DNA of 44,064 nucleotides from positions 1 through 44,064 of the forward strand of contig NZ_JAGSOG010000038.1 of the NCBI RefSeq assembly GCF_018139695.1, read 5' to 3'. This document shows, one piece after another, positions 10,375 to 18,194 of the stretch (its first letter is position 1; every line of letters starts with the position of its first letter). This DNA is from Actinospica durhamensis. Lineage in GTDB: Bacteria > Actinomycetota > Actinomycetes > Streptomycetales > Catenulisporaceae. The notes under the pieces were generated by a model, which saw only the letters and a list, made by a program, of their open reading frames with translations, made no database searches and was not told where the DNA came from. The translations under genes were made by a program, and so were the position numbers.

Positions 10375-11046
10375 TCAGGAGGTCCGCTGTCGCCAGCGGT
10401 CGATGTACGCGGGTATGCGGGCGTGCGCGGGGTCGAGGTCCTCGGCCGGGACCGGGTCGCCCCACTGCCGCGTCAACGGCAGCCGGCCGGCCCACACCGG
10501 CAGCTCCCGATCGGCCGGCTCGTCGCTCGGGCCGTCGGCGGAGATCTTCAGCGAGCACTCGTCCAGCGGGAGCTCGAGCACCGCGGTGGCCTTGAGCTCC
10601 TGGGCCGAGGGCTTGCGGATCTCCTCCCAGCGTCCGGGCATCAGGTGCTCGCTGATCTGGCGCAGCGCCCGTTCCTTGGTCCGGCCGTGCAGCACGCCGC
10701 AGTGGCCGAGCACCATCGCGCTGCGGTAGTTCATGGACGACTCGAACGCCGAGCGGGCGAGCACGAGCCCGTCCAGCTCGGTCACGGTGAAGCACACCGG
10801 CACTCCGGCCGCGCACAGCCGGAACAGCCGGCTCGCACTCGAGCCGTGGAAGAGCACCGTCTCCTCCACGCGGGCGTAGGCGACCGGCAGCACGTACGGC
10901 CGGCCGGCGTCGGCCACACCGAGGTGGCCGACCAGCCCGGCGTCCAGGACCGCGTGCAGAGCGGAGCGGTCCCGGACGGCGAGCTCGGGGATACGGCGAA
11001 CCCGGGTCCGCTCGGTGGAACCCGGGTTCGCGAGCAGCATCTCCAT
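10375..11046 (-). CDS. Pyridoxamine 5'-phosphate oxidase-like flavoprotein
   Basis: A 223-residue protein of the Pyridox_ox_2 / flavin-nucleotide-binding type (relatives include NimA). Diagnostic stretches are RPYVLPVAYARVEETVLFHG, the CFTVTELDGLVLARSAFESS block and SMNYRSAMVLG. These form the split-barrel FMN site. Its reaction is unknown; true PdxH activity is doubtful because this family differs from PdxH. ATG at 11046 lies eight bases after the aminotransferase stop and ten bases before the oxidase gene, so the three are surely co-transcribed. The weak ribosome-binding site suggests translational coupling. An in-frame ATG at 11040 is an alternative start. Confidence 0.85.
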   Translation of the reverse strand: MEMLLANPGSTERTRVRRIPELAVRDRSALHAVLDAGLVGHLGVADAGRPYVLPVAYARVEETVLFHGSSASRLFRLCAAGVPVCFTVTELDGLVLARSAFESSMNYRSAMVLGHCGVLHGRTKERALRQISEHLMPGRWEEIRKPSAQELKATAVLELPLDECSLKISADGPSDEPADRELPVWAGRLPLTRQWGDPVPAEDLDPAHARIPAYIDRWRQRTS

Positions 11047-11054
11047 CAGAAGAC

Positions 11055-12431
11055 TTACAGCCTCGTCCAGGCCTCGGTCAGCACGGAGCGCAGGATCTGC
11101 TCGATCTCGTCGAACTGCTCCTGGCCGGCGATCAGCGGCGGGGCCAGCTGCACCACCGGGTCGCCGCGGTCGTCGGCGCGGCAGTAGAGGCCCGCGTCGA
11201 ACAGCGCCTTGGACAGGAAGCCGCGCAGCAGGCGCTCGGACTCGTCGTCGTCGAAGGTGGCCTTGGTGGCCTTGTCCTTGACCAGCTCGATGCCGTAGAA
11301 GTAGCCGTCGCCGCGCACGTCGCCCACGATCGGCAGGTCGTGCAGCTTCTCCAGCGTGGACCGGAACGCGTGCTCGTTCTTGAGCACCCGCTCGTTGAGG
11401 CCCTCGCGCTCGAACAGGTCCAGGTTGGCCATCGCGACCGCGGCCGAGACCGGGTGGCCGCCGAAGGTGTAGCCGTGCGGGAAGTAGTTCGTGCCCTGGT
11501 AGAAGGGCTCGGCGATGCGGTCGGAGACGATCGCGGCACCGATCGGGGAGTAGCCCGAGGTCATGCCCTTGGCGCAGGTGATGATGTCCGGGATGTAGTC
11601 GAACTTGTCGCAGGCGAACATCGTGCCGAGGCGGCCGAAGGCGCAGATGACCTCGTCCGAGACGAGCAGCACGTCGTACTGGTCGCAGATCTCGCGCAGC
11701 CGCTGGAAGTATCCGGGCGGCGGCGGGAAGCAGCCGCCGGAGTTCTGCACCGGCTCGACGAAGACCGCGGCCACCGTGTCCGGGCCCTCGGCCAGGATCG
11801 CGTTCTCTACCTGGTCGGCGGCCCAGCGGCCGAAGCGCTCGAGGTCGGCGCCGAGCTCCGGCACGCCGGTGATCTCCTCGGCCCGGTAGAAGTTGGTGTT
11901 CGCCACCTTGTGCGCGCCGGGCACCAGCGGCTCGAAGTACTTCTTGGCGTCCGGGATGCCGGTGATGGACAGGGCGCCGTGCGGGGTGCCGTGGTAGGCC
12001 ACCGCGCGGCTGATCACCTTGTGCTTCATCGGCTTGCCGACCAGCTTGAAGTACTGCTTGGCCAGCTTCCAGGCGGTCTCCACCGCCTCGCCGCCGCCGG
12101 TGGTGAAGAAGACCTTGTTCAGGTCCCCGGGCGCGAGCGCGGCGAGCCGGTCGGCCAGGTCGATCGCGTTCGGGTGGGCGTAGGACCACACCGGGAAGAA
12201 CGCGAGCTCCTTGGCCTGCTTCGCGGCGGCCTCGGCGAGCTCGGCCCGGCCGTGTCCGGCCTGCACCACGAACAGGCCGGCGAGGCCGTCGAGGTACTTG
12301 CGGCCGTTCGCGTCCCAGATGTAGGCCCCGTCGCCCTTGACGATCGTGGGCACCGGGTTGTCCTTGTACGTGGACATCCGGGTGAAGTGCATCCAGAGGT
12401 GGTCGTAGGCCCGGCTGTCGGTCGTCGTCAT
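11055..12431 (-). CDS. Class III aminotransferase, probable putrescine/polyamine:pyruvate aminotransferase
   Basis: A 458-residue PLP enzyme of the ornithine/omega-amino-acid transaminase group. It shows GGGEAVETAWKLAKQYF for phosphate binding, the DEVICAFGR motif with the Asp that pairs with the PLP ring nitrogen, and the Schiff-base Lys in ITCAKGMTSGYSP. The N-terminus HLWMHFTRMSTYKDN and the overall pattern resemble SpuC-type putrescine:pyruvate and beta-alanine:pyruvate enzymes rather than GabT. It would turn putrescine into 4-aminobutanal. Its ATG overlaps the stop of the Lrp gene by four bases (ATGA), so it is translationally coupled to its likely regulator. Confidence 0.92.
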   Translation of the reverse strand: MTTTDSRAYDHLWMHFTRMSTYKDNPVPTIVKGDGAYIWDANGRKYLDGLAGLFVVQAGHGRAELAEAAAKQAKELAFFPVWSYAHPNAIDLADRLAALAPGDLNKVFFTTGGGEAVETAWKLAKQYFKLVGKPMKHKVISRAVAYHGTPHGALSITGIPDAKKYFEPLVPGAHKVANTNFYRAEEITGVPELGADLERFGRWAADQVENAILAEGPDTVAAVFVEPVQNSGGCFPPPPGYFQRLREICDQYDVLLVSDEVICAFGRLGTMFACDKFDYIPDIITCAKGMTSGYSPIGAAIVSDRIAEPFYQGTNYFPHGYTFGGHPVSAAVAMANLDLFEREGLNERVLKNEHAFRSTLEKLHDLPIVGDVRGDGYFYGIELVKDKATKATFDDDESERLLRGFLSKALFDAGLYCRADDRGDPVVQLAPPLIAGQEQFDEIEQILRSVLTEAWTRL

Positions 12432-12925
12432 CGCGTACCCCAGGTGTAGGTCTGTTTGTGCAGTCTCAGGTAGACGAAACTCTCGGTGCTCCGTACCTGC
12501 GGGATCGCTCGGATCCTCTTGTTGATGATGTGCAGGAGCTGGTCGTCGTCCTCGGCGACCACCTCCGCGAGCAGGTCGAAGGAACCCGCGGTGGCGACCA
12601 CGTAGGCCACCTCCTCCATGCCGGACAGCGCCTGCGCGACCGGTTCGATATCACCTTCGCATCGAATCCCGATCATCGCCTGCCGGTTGAAGCCGACCGT
12701 GAGCGGGTCGGTCACCGCCACGACCTGCATCACCTCGGCGTCGAGCAGCCGCTGCACCCGCTGGCGCACCGCGGCCTCGGAAAGGCCCACGGCCTTCGCG
12801 ATGGTCGCGTAGGGACGCCGGCCGTCCTGTTGGAGCTGCTCGATGATGGCCTTGGACAACGGATCCAACGCCGCGCCCGGGTTCTTGCGCCGGGCCGCTC
12901 CTTCGATCGACACGTCGTTCATCAT
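12428..12925 (-). CDS. Lrp/AsnC-family transcriptional regulator
   Basis: A 165-residue regulator. An N-terminal winged helix-turn-helix (LSKAIIEQLQQDGRRPYATI, then AKAVGLSEAAVRQRVQRLLD) is followed by a RAM ligand-binding domain (VAYVVATAGSFDLLAEVVAEDD). Such proteins form dimers and octamers and bind amino acids or related effectors. It heads the operon for aminotransferase, PNPOx-like protein and oxidase. It is divergent from an aminobutyraldehyde dehydrogenase, so it probably controls both directions from the shared 12926-13087 region. ATG at 12925 is chosen because GGGAA lies eight bases upstream. ATG at 12922 is an alternative. Confidence 0.93.
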   Translation of the reverse strand: MMNDVSIEGAARRKNPGAALDPLSKAIIEQLQQDGRRPYATIAKAVGLSEAAVRQRVQRLLDAEVMQVVAVTDPLTVGFNRQAMIGIRCEGDIEPVAQALSGMEEVAYVVATAGSFDLLAEVVAEDDDQLLHIINKRIRAIPQVRSTESFVYLRLHKQTYTWGTR

Positions 12926-13087
12926 GATTGCTGTTCCCGTCGTTTGGCAAGCCCTAAGCGATGGAATTCGTGCCTTGTAGCCTCTATCACTACGGATTCC
13001 ATTGCTTCCGCTGCCTCGCTCTGTATCATTATCCGGACTAGAGTGCTGTCCAGAGCACTGTTTGAAGAAGACCGATGGAGAGTGGTT
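12926..13087. promoter_or_regulatory. Divergent promoter region with inverted repeats (lrp / aldehyde dehydrogenase)
   Basis: This spacer is visibly richer in A+T than its surroundings. It holds an inverted repeat ATGGAAT (12961-12967) and ATTCCAT (12996-13002), whose centres are 35 bases apart. A second, perfect one is AGTGCT-N6-AGCACT (13042-13059). On the plus strand TTGCTT (13002-13007) and TATCAT (13024-13029), 16 bases apart, resemble -35 and -10 boxes. That would place the second palindrome just after the transcription start, where a bound repressor would block the dehydrogenase. The Lrp regulator encoded next door is the natural candidate. Confidence 0.5.
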
Positions 13088-14515
13088 ATGGAGCCTCGCG
13101 TCCTGCGCAACATCGTCGGCGGCAAGCCGGCCGAGACCGTCGGCGGACGGACCAGCGAGATCATCGACCCGGTCACCGAGCAGGTGATCGCCCTGGCCCC
13201 GGTCTCCGAGGCCGAGGACGTCGAGAAGGCGCTGCGCACGGCCGCCGAGGCCTTCAAGGAGTGGCGACGCAGCACTCCGGCCGCCCGCCAGCTGGCTCTG
13301 CTCAAGCTGGCCGACGCGGTCGAGGCCAGGGCAGAGGAGTTCGCCGCGGTCGAGTCCCAGAACACCGGCAAGCCGGTGGGCCTGACCCGGTCCGAGGAGC
13401 TCGTCCCGATCGTGGACCAGCTGCGCTTCTTCGCCGGCGCGGCGCGCCTGCTCGAGGGCCGGGCCAGCGGCGAGTACATGGACGGTCACACCTCCTCGGT
13501 CCGCCGCGAGCCGGTGGGCGTGTGCGCCCAGGTCACGCCGTGGAACTACCCGCTGCTGATGGCGGTCTGGAAGATCGCCCCGGCCCTGGCCGCGGGCAAC
13601 ACCGTGGTGCTCAAGCCGTCGGACACCACCCCCATGTCCACGCTGCTGCTCGCCGAGGTCGCTCAGGAATTCTTCCCGGCCGGCGTGTTCAACGTCGTGT
13701 GCGGCGACCGGGACACCGGTCGCGCGCTGGTGGAGAGCAAGATCCCGGCGATGGCCTCGATCACCGGCTCGGTGCGCGCGGGTATGGAGGTCGCCGCCTC
13801 CGCCGCCAAGGACGTCAAGCGGGTGCACCTTGAGCTCGGTGGCAAGGCCCCGTGCCTGGTCTTCGAGGACGCCGACCTGGACGCGGCGGCCGAGGGCATC
13901 AGCGTCGGCGGCTACTTCAACGCCGGCCAGGACTGCACCGCGGCCACCCGGGTGCTGGTGCACGAGTCGGTCTACGACGCGTTCGTGGGCAAGCTCACCG
14001 CCGCCGCGGCCGCGACCAAGACCGGCGCCCCGGACGACGAGGACGTGCTCTACGGCCCGCTCAACAACGCCGGCCAGCTCGAGCGCGTCCAGGGCTTCAT
14101 CGCGCGGCTGCCCGGGCACGCCTCGGTCACCACCGGCGGCCACCGGGTCGGCGAGGTCGGCTACTTCTTCGCCCCGACCGTCGTGGCCAACCTCGAGCAG
14201 GACGACGAGATCATCCAGAACGAGGTCTTCGGCCCGGTCATCACGGTGCAGAAGTTCTCCTCCGACGAGCAGGCCCTGGAGTGGGCCAACGGCGTCGAGT
14301 ACGGCCTGGCCTCGTCGGTCTGGACCTCCTCGCACTCGCGCGCGCTGACCTTCTCCCGCGACCTGGACTTCGGCTGCGTGTGGATCAACACCCACATCCC
14401 GCTGGTGGCCGAGATGCCGCACGGCGGCTTCGGGCACTCCGGCTACGGCAAGGACCTGTCCATGTACGGGTTCGAGGACTACACCCGGATCAAGCACGTG
14501 ATGTCGGCGATCTGA
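13088..14515 (+). CDS. Gamma-aminobutyraldehyde dehydrogenase (first copy)
   Basis: A 475-residue NAD(P)-dependent aldehyde dehydrogenase. It shows the cofactor-binding TPWNYPLLMAVWKIAPALAA, the catalytic Glu in HLELGGKAP, and the nucleophilic Cys in AGQDCTAATR. The GQDCTAATR form and the C-terminal HGGFGHSGYGKDLSMYGFED are typical of 4-aminobutyraldehyde dehydrogenases (PatD/YdcW type), which oxidise 4-aminobutanal to GABA. ATG at 13088 has GGAG seven bases upstream. It is divergent from the Lrp operon that makes its presumed substrate and convergent with pucR. A second copy lies at 16626. Confidence 0.92.
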   Translation: MEPRVLRNIVGGKPAETVGGRTSEIIDPVTEQVIALAPVSEAEDVEKALRTAAEAFKEWRRSTPAARQLALLKLADAVEARAEEFAAVESQNTGKPVGLTRSEELVPIVDQLRFFAGAARLLEGRASGEYMDGHTSSVRREPVGVCAQVTPWNYPLLMAVWKIAPALAAGNTVVLKPSDTTPMSTLLLAEVAQEFFPAGVFNVVCGDRDTGRALVESKIPAMASITGSVRAGMEVAASAAKDVKRVHLELGGKAPCLVFEDADLDAAAEGISVGGYFNAGQDCTAATRVLVHESVYDAFVGKLTAAAAATKTGAPDDEDVLYGPLNNAGQLERVQGFIARLPGHASVTTGGHRVGEVGYFFAPTVVANLEQDDEIIQNEVFGPVITVQKFSSDEQALEWANGVEYGLASSVWTSSHSRALTFSRDLDFGCVWINTHIPLVAEMPHGGFGHSGYGKDLSMYGFEDYTRIKHVMSAI

Positions 14516-14541
14516 CGGTCGCTCAGGCAATGGCAGCGCCC

Positions 14542-14583
14542 GGAGGCGGTGCGCAGCGTCCTCAGACGTTGCGCACCGCCTCC
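14542..14583. terminator. Bidirectional terminator hairpin spanning the pucR stop codon
   Basis: An 18-base stem (14542-14559 with 14566-14583) has a single G-U-type pair and a six-base loop. The loop contains the stop codon of the PucR gene (14562-14564), so the right arm is the coding sequence for its last residues (EAVRNV). The structure sits between two convergent genes and can terminate transcripts from both sides. Confidence 0.7.
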
Positions 14584-16220
14584 AGTGCGAGCAGGGCCAC
14601 GTGCAGGGACAGGCAGGACTCGACCGAGTCCAGGTCCACCCCGAGCACGCGCTCGATCCGGTGCAGCCGCTCGTAGAACGAGGGCCGGGACAGGTGCGCG
14701 GCGTCGGCCGCGGCCGACTTGTTCCTGCCCTGATCCAGGTAGATGCCCAGCATGGCCACCAGGTTCGTGCCGCGCTCGGTGTCGTAGGCGAGCAGTGGCC
14801 CGAGCTCGCGCTCCACGTACGTCTGCAGCCGCGCGTCGTCGCGCAGCAGGTGCAGCAGGCCGCGCAGCCGCACGTCGACGAGGCGGTGGTACGAGGGCCC
14901 GCCGGTCTGCCGGATCGCCGCGTCGGCCACCTGCACCGCCTCGAGCAGCGAGCGGCGCGCGTCGCGGACCGCGCCGACCGAGGTGCCGACCGCGATGGCG
15001 AAGTCGCCGCCGTCCGGACCGGCCAGCTTGCGCACGGTCCCGGCGAAGTTCTCCAGCGCGGCGTCCTCCCGGTCCTGCGGGCCGAGCGCGAGCAGCAGCC
15101 CCACCGAGTGCTCGTCCACGGCGCCGATCAGCGCCGCGAGCCGCTTGTCGCGTACCGCGGCGGCGGCGTGGTCGGTCAGTTCGCGCAACCGCGACTGGTA
15201 GTCCAGCGAGGAGCTGTGGCCGCGCAGCCGCAGCACGATGCCGACCAGGCGCTTGTCGTCCAGCCGCACGCCGATCGCCCGGGCCCGCAGCGAGATCTCC
15301 GAGGAGGAGTGCGCGTGGTTGAGGATCGCGGTCAGCAGGGTGCGGTGGGTCTGGCGCTCGAGCGTCTCGCGGTCGCGCTGCATCAGCCGGTTCAGCGCGA
15401 GCGTCGCGGCGCCGCGCTCGGCCAGCATCACCAGCCGGCTCGGCGCGGGCGCGGGCACCCCGTCGCACACCACGACCAGCCGGCCCCAGTCCTGCCCGCG
15501 GGCGCCCACCACCGTGGTCAGCCAGCCCGAGCGCTCGTCGTACGCGGTGCGCGTGGCCGGACGTACCGCGCGCGAGCGGCCCTCCCAGCCGTCGAGCAGC
15601 GCCTCCTCGGTCGTGCTGGTCGCGTCGTAGACCAGGACCTGGTGCGCGAGGTTCTCCAGCACCACCGGGTGCCCGGCCATCTTGCTGATCTGGCGCACCA
15701 CCTCGGCCGGCTCCGCGCCCTCCACCGCGAGCTCGGTGAAGGTCTGGTGCACCTCCTCGGAGGCCCGCAGCTCGGCCAGCTGCGCGTCGATGATCCGGGC
15801 GTGCACCGCCTCGGTGATCGTGACGAATCGGGTATCACGGCCTAAGGTGATGACCGGAAGGCGATGCTTCTCCGCGGCCAGCAGCAAGGGCTTGGGCGGG
15901 GACTGCGGATAGCGCCGGCCGAGTTCCACCACCAGGCCTGCCGCGCCCAGCCCGGCCAGGTCGGCGATGTAGCGGGCCAGCGACTCCCGGTCGTCCGGCC
16001 AGGCGATCGCGGTGGACAGCACGAGTTCCCCGCCGCGCAGGATCTCGCGCACGTCGGTCAGCTCGGTCACGTGCACCCAGCGCACGCGCCGGTCGAGGCC
16101 CGCGGCGCCGGCCACGACCCGGGGGTTGCCCTGGCGGACGGCGTCGAGCGCGAGCACCTCGGCCACGGTGGGGTATCCGCTGAGCACCGGAGTGCGCGGT
16201 TCGGTCGGGTTCTCGGACAT
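14562..16220 (-). CDS. PucR-family transcriptional regulator
   Basis: A 552-residue regulator with the full PucR architecture. The N-terminal PucR domain (about residues 18-140) includes WVHVTELTDVREILRGGELVL in pieces. A GGDEF-like middle domain follows. The C-terminal helix-turn-helix is NKSAAADAAHLSRPSFYERL, followed by HRIERVLGVDL. PucR proteins control purine, GABA and polyamine use in actinobacteria and Bacillus, usually as ligand-responsive activators. The gene is divergent from the dehydrogenase-pot operon across a 405-base spacer and is the likely regulator of it. ATG at 16220 has only a weak ribosome-binding site. Confidence 0.93.
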   Translation of the reverse strand: MSENPTEPRTPVLSGYPTVAEVLALDAVRQGNPRVVAGAAGLDRRVRWVHVTELTDVREILRGGELVLSTAIAWPDDRESLARYIADLAGLGAAGLVVELGRRYPQSPPKPLLLAAEKHRLPVITLGRDTRFVTITEAVHARIIDAQLAELRASEEVHQTFTELAVEGAEPAEVVRQISKMAGHPVVLENLAHQVLVYDATSTTEEALLDGWEGRSRAVRPATRTAYDERSGWLTTVVGARGQDWGRLVVVCDGVPAPAPSRLVMLAERGAATLALNRLMQRDRETLERQTHRTLLTAILNHAHSSSEISLRARAIGVRLDDKRLVGIVLRLRGHSSSLDYQSRLRELTDHAAAAVRDKRLAALIGAVDEHSVGLLLALGPQDREDAALENFAGTVRKLAGPDGGDFAIAVGTSVGAVRDARRSLLEAVQVADAAIRQTGGPSYHRLVDVRLRGLLHLLRDDARLQTYVERELGPLLAYDTERGTNLVAMLGIYLDQGRNKSAAADAAHLSRPSFYERLHRIERVLGVDLDSVESCLSLHVALLALEAVRNV

Positions 16221-16625
16221 CGCGTAGCGGGCTTTCGGTCGGCGTCGTCGGCGGCTCGGCGGGGGGTGAAACCTTGTTCATCCGCCTGACACCCACGGGC
16301 CGACAGGTTGTCTCGGCAAATGGGTGACGACATGCACTCTGACAGCTAGACGCCCGACTGGCAAGGTGGCAAGGCGGCTGAGGCGTTCCCACGGAGTGCG
16401 TTGGTTGTGACCGGGAAGTTATTGAGAATCCGTCGTTGCAGCCAAGTTTCCCTGCGGAATCCCTTGTCGATGACTCCCATTTATGTCACGATCCTTCGGT
16501 CAGAGCGGCAGCGTAGCCGCTGACGCGCAAGGCGCCGTCGGTGGACACTCTGCCAACACTCGTGACGCTGCGGGTTCAAAGCGTCTGACAGGGATCCAGG
16601 TCGACCTCGCCCCCGGGAGCCATCC
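16221..16625. promoter_or_regulatory. 405-base divergent regulatory region between pucR and the pot operon
   Basis: No gene is seen. A possible plus-strand promoter is TTGTCG (16464-16469) with CACGAT (16487-16492), 17 bases apart, giving a leader of about 125 bases before the dehydrogenase. A palindrome AGCGGC-N6-GCCGCT lies at 16504-16521, just after the predicted transcription start. It has the same arm and spacer lengths as the palindrome near 13042, but a different sequence. The ribosome-binding site for the dehydrogenase is GGGAG close to 16620. Confidence 0.4.
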
Positions 16626-18113
16626 ATGCACCAGTACATCGCCGGCCGCCGCGAAGACGGCACCGGAGAGGCGGACCTGACCGTCCTCGACCCCGCCACC
16701 GGACGGGTCGTGGCCCGCTCCACCCACGCCGGTGCCGAGGACGTCGAGCGCGCCGTCGCCGCCGCCCGGGCCGCGCAGCCCGGCTGGGCCGGCGCCACCC
16801 CCGGAGAGCGCAGCGCCCTGATGCACCGGCTGGCCGCGGTGCTGGACGAGCGCTCCGCCGACCTCGCCGCGCTGGAGACCTCGCAGACCGGCAAGCCGAT
16901 CCGGCTCACCACCAACTTCGACGTCCCCGGCACCGTGGACAACGTCGCGTTCTTCGCCGGCGCCGCCCGCCAGCTCGAGGGCAAGGCCCAGGCCGAGTAC
17001 AGCGGCCAGCACGCCTCCTCGATCCGCCGCGAGCCGATCGGCGTCGTCGGCTCGATCGCGCCGTGGAACTACCCGCTGCAGATGGCCGCGTGGAAGATCC
17101 TGCCTGCCATCGCCGCGGGCAACACGATCGTGCTCAAGCCGGCCGAGATCACCCCGCTCACCGCGATCGCCTTCGCCGAGGCGTGCACCGAGGCCGGCAT
17201 CCCGGACGGCGTGGTCAACGTCGTCACCGGACACGGCCGGGTCGCCGGCGAGGCGCTGATCGGTCACCCCGACGTGGACATGGTCTCCTTCACCGGCTCG
17301 ACCCCGGTCGGCAAGCGCATCGCCGAGATCGCCGCCCAGACCGTCAAGCGGGTCCACCTCGAACTCGGCGGCAAGGCCCCGTTCGTGGTCTTCGACGACG
17401 CCGACCTCGAGGCCGCGATCCACGGAGCCGTGGCCGGCTCGCTGATCAACACCGGCCAGGACTGCACCGCCGCCACCCGCGCCTACGTGCACCGCTCCCG
17501 CTTCGACGAGTTCGTCGAGGGCGTCGCGGAGCTGTTCGCCGCGATCAAGCTCGGCGACCCCACCGACCCGGCCACCGACCTCGGCCCGCTCAGCTCCCTG
17601 CGTCAGCGCGACGCGGTGGCCGGCTACGTCGAACGGGCCCGCGGCTACGGCGCGAAAATCGTGGTCGGCGGCGCCTTCCCGGACGAGCTGCGCGGCACCG
17701 CGTACGAATCCGGGGCCTACTACCGACCCACCCTCGTCACCGGCGTGAGTCAGGACTCGGAGATCGTGCAGCAGGAGCTGTTCGGCCCGGTCCTCGTCGC
17801 ACTACCCTTCGACGACGACGACGAGGCGATCCGCCTGGCCAACGACACCCCGTTCGGCCTCGCCGCCTCGGCGTGGACCAGGGACCTCGTGCGCGCGCAC
17901 AGGGCGAGCCGGGAGATCCAGGCCGGCTGCGTCTGGATCAACGACCACATCCCGATCATCAGCGAGATGCCCCACGGCGGCTACAAGCAGTCCGGCTACG
18001 GCAAGGACATGTCTTCCTACTCCCTCGAGGAGTACACGCAGGTCAAGCACGTCATGCACGACATCACCGGCGCCGCCCGCAAGGACTGGCACCGGACGAT
18101 CTTCTCGGCCTGA
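16626..18113 (+). CDS. Gamma-aminobutyraldehyde dehydrogenase (second copy)
   Basis: A 495-residue aldehyde dehydrogenase, paralogous to the one at 13088. It has the PWNYPLQMAAWKILPAIAAG cofactor segment, catalytic Glu in HLELGGKAP, nucleophile in TGQDCTAATR, and the C-terminal HGGYKQSGYGKDMSSYSLEE. These mark it as a 4-aminobutyraldehyde dehydrogenase, giving GABA. It differs by a C-terminal extension ending GAARKDWHRTIFSA. It is the first gene of an operon with potD-potA-potB-potC. The operon therefore links uptake of the polyamine with oxidation of its aldehyde and is probably under PucR, whereas the first copy faces the Lrp regulator. Confidence 0.92.
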   Translation: MHQYIAGRREDGTGEADLTVLDPATGRVVARSTHAGAEDVERAVAAARAAQPGWAGATPGERSALMHRLAAVLDERSADLAALETSQTGKPIRLTTNFDVPGTVDNVAFFAGAARQLEGKAQAEYSGQHASSIRREPIGVVGSIAPWNYPLQMAAWKILPAIAAGNTIVLKPAEITPLTAIAFAEACTEAGIPDGVVNVVTGHGRVAGEALIGHPDVDMVSFTGSTPVGKRIAEIAAQTVKRVHLELGGKAPFVVFDDADLEAAIHGAVAGSLINTGQDCTAATRAYVHRSRFDEFVEGVAELFAAIKLGDPTDPATDLGPLSSLRQRDAVAGYVERARGYGAKIVVGGAFPDELRGTAYESGAYYRPTLVTGVSQDSEIVQQELFGPVLVALPFDDDDEAIRLANDTPFGLAASAWTRDLVRAHRASREIQAGCVWINDHIPIISEMPHGGYKQSGYGKDMSSYSLEEYTQVKHVMHDITGAARKDWHRTIFSA

Positions 18114-18194
18114 CCGGCCGCGGCGCACGCGTCGAGACAAGCCCCTGACCAAACCCCGCGTGGATTCCAGCACACCAGAAGGCCGAGACCCCCT

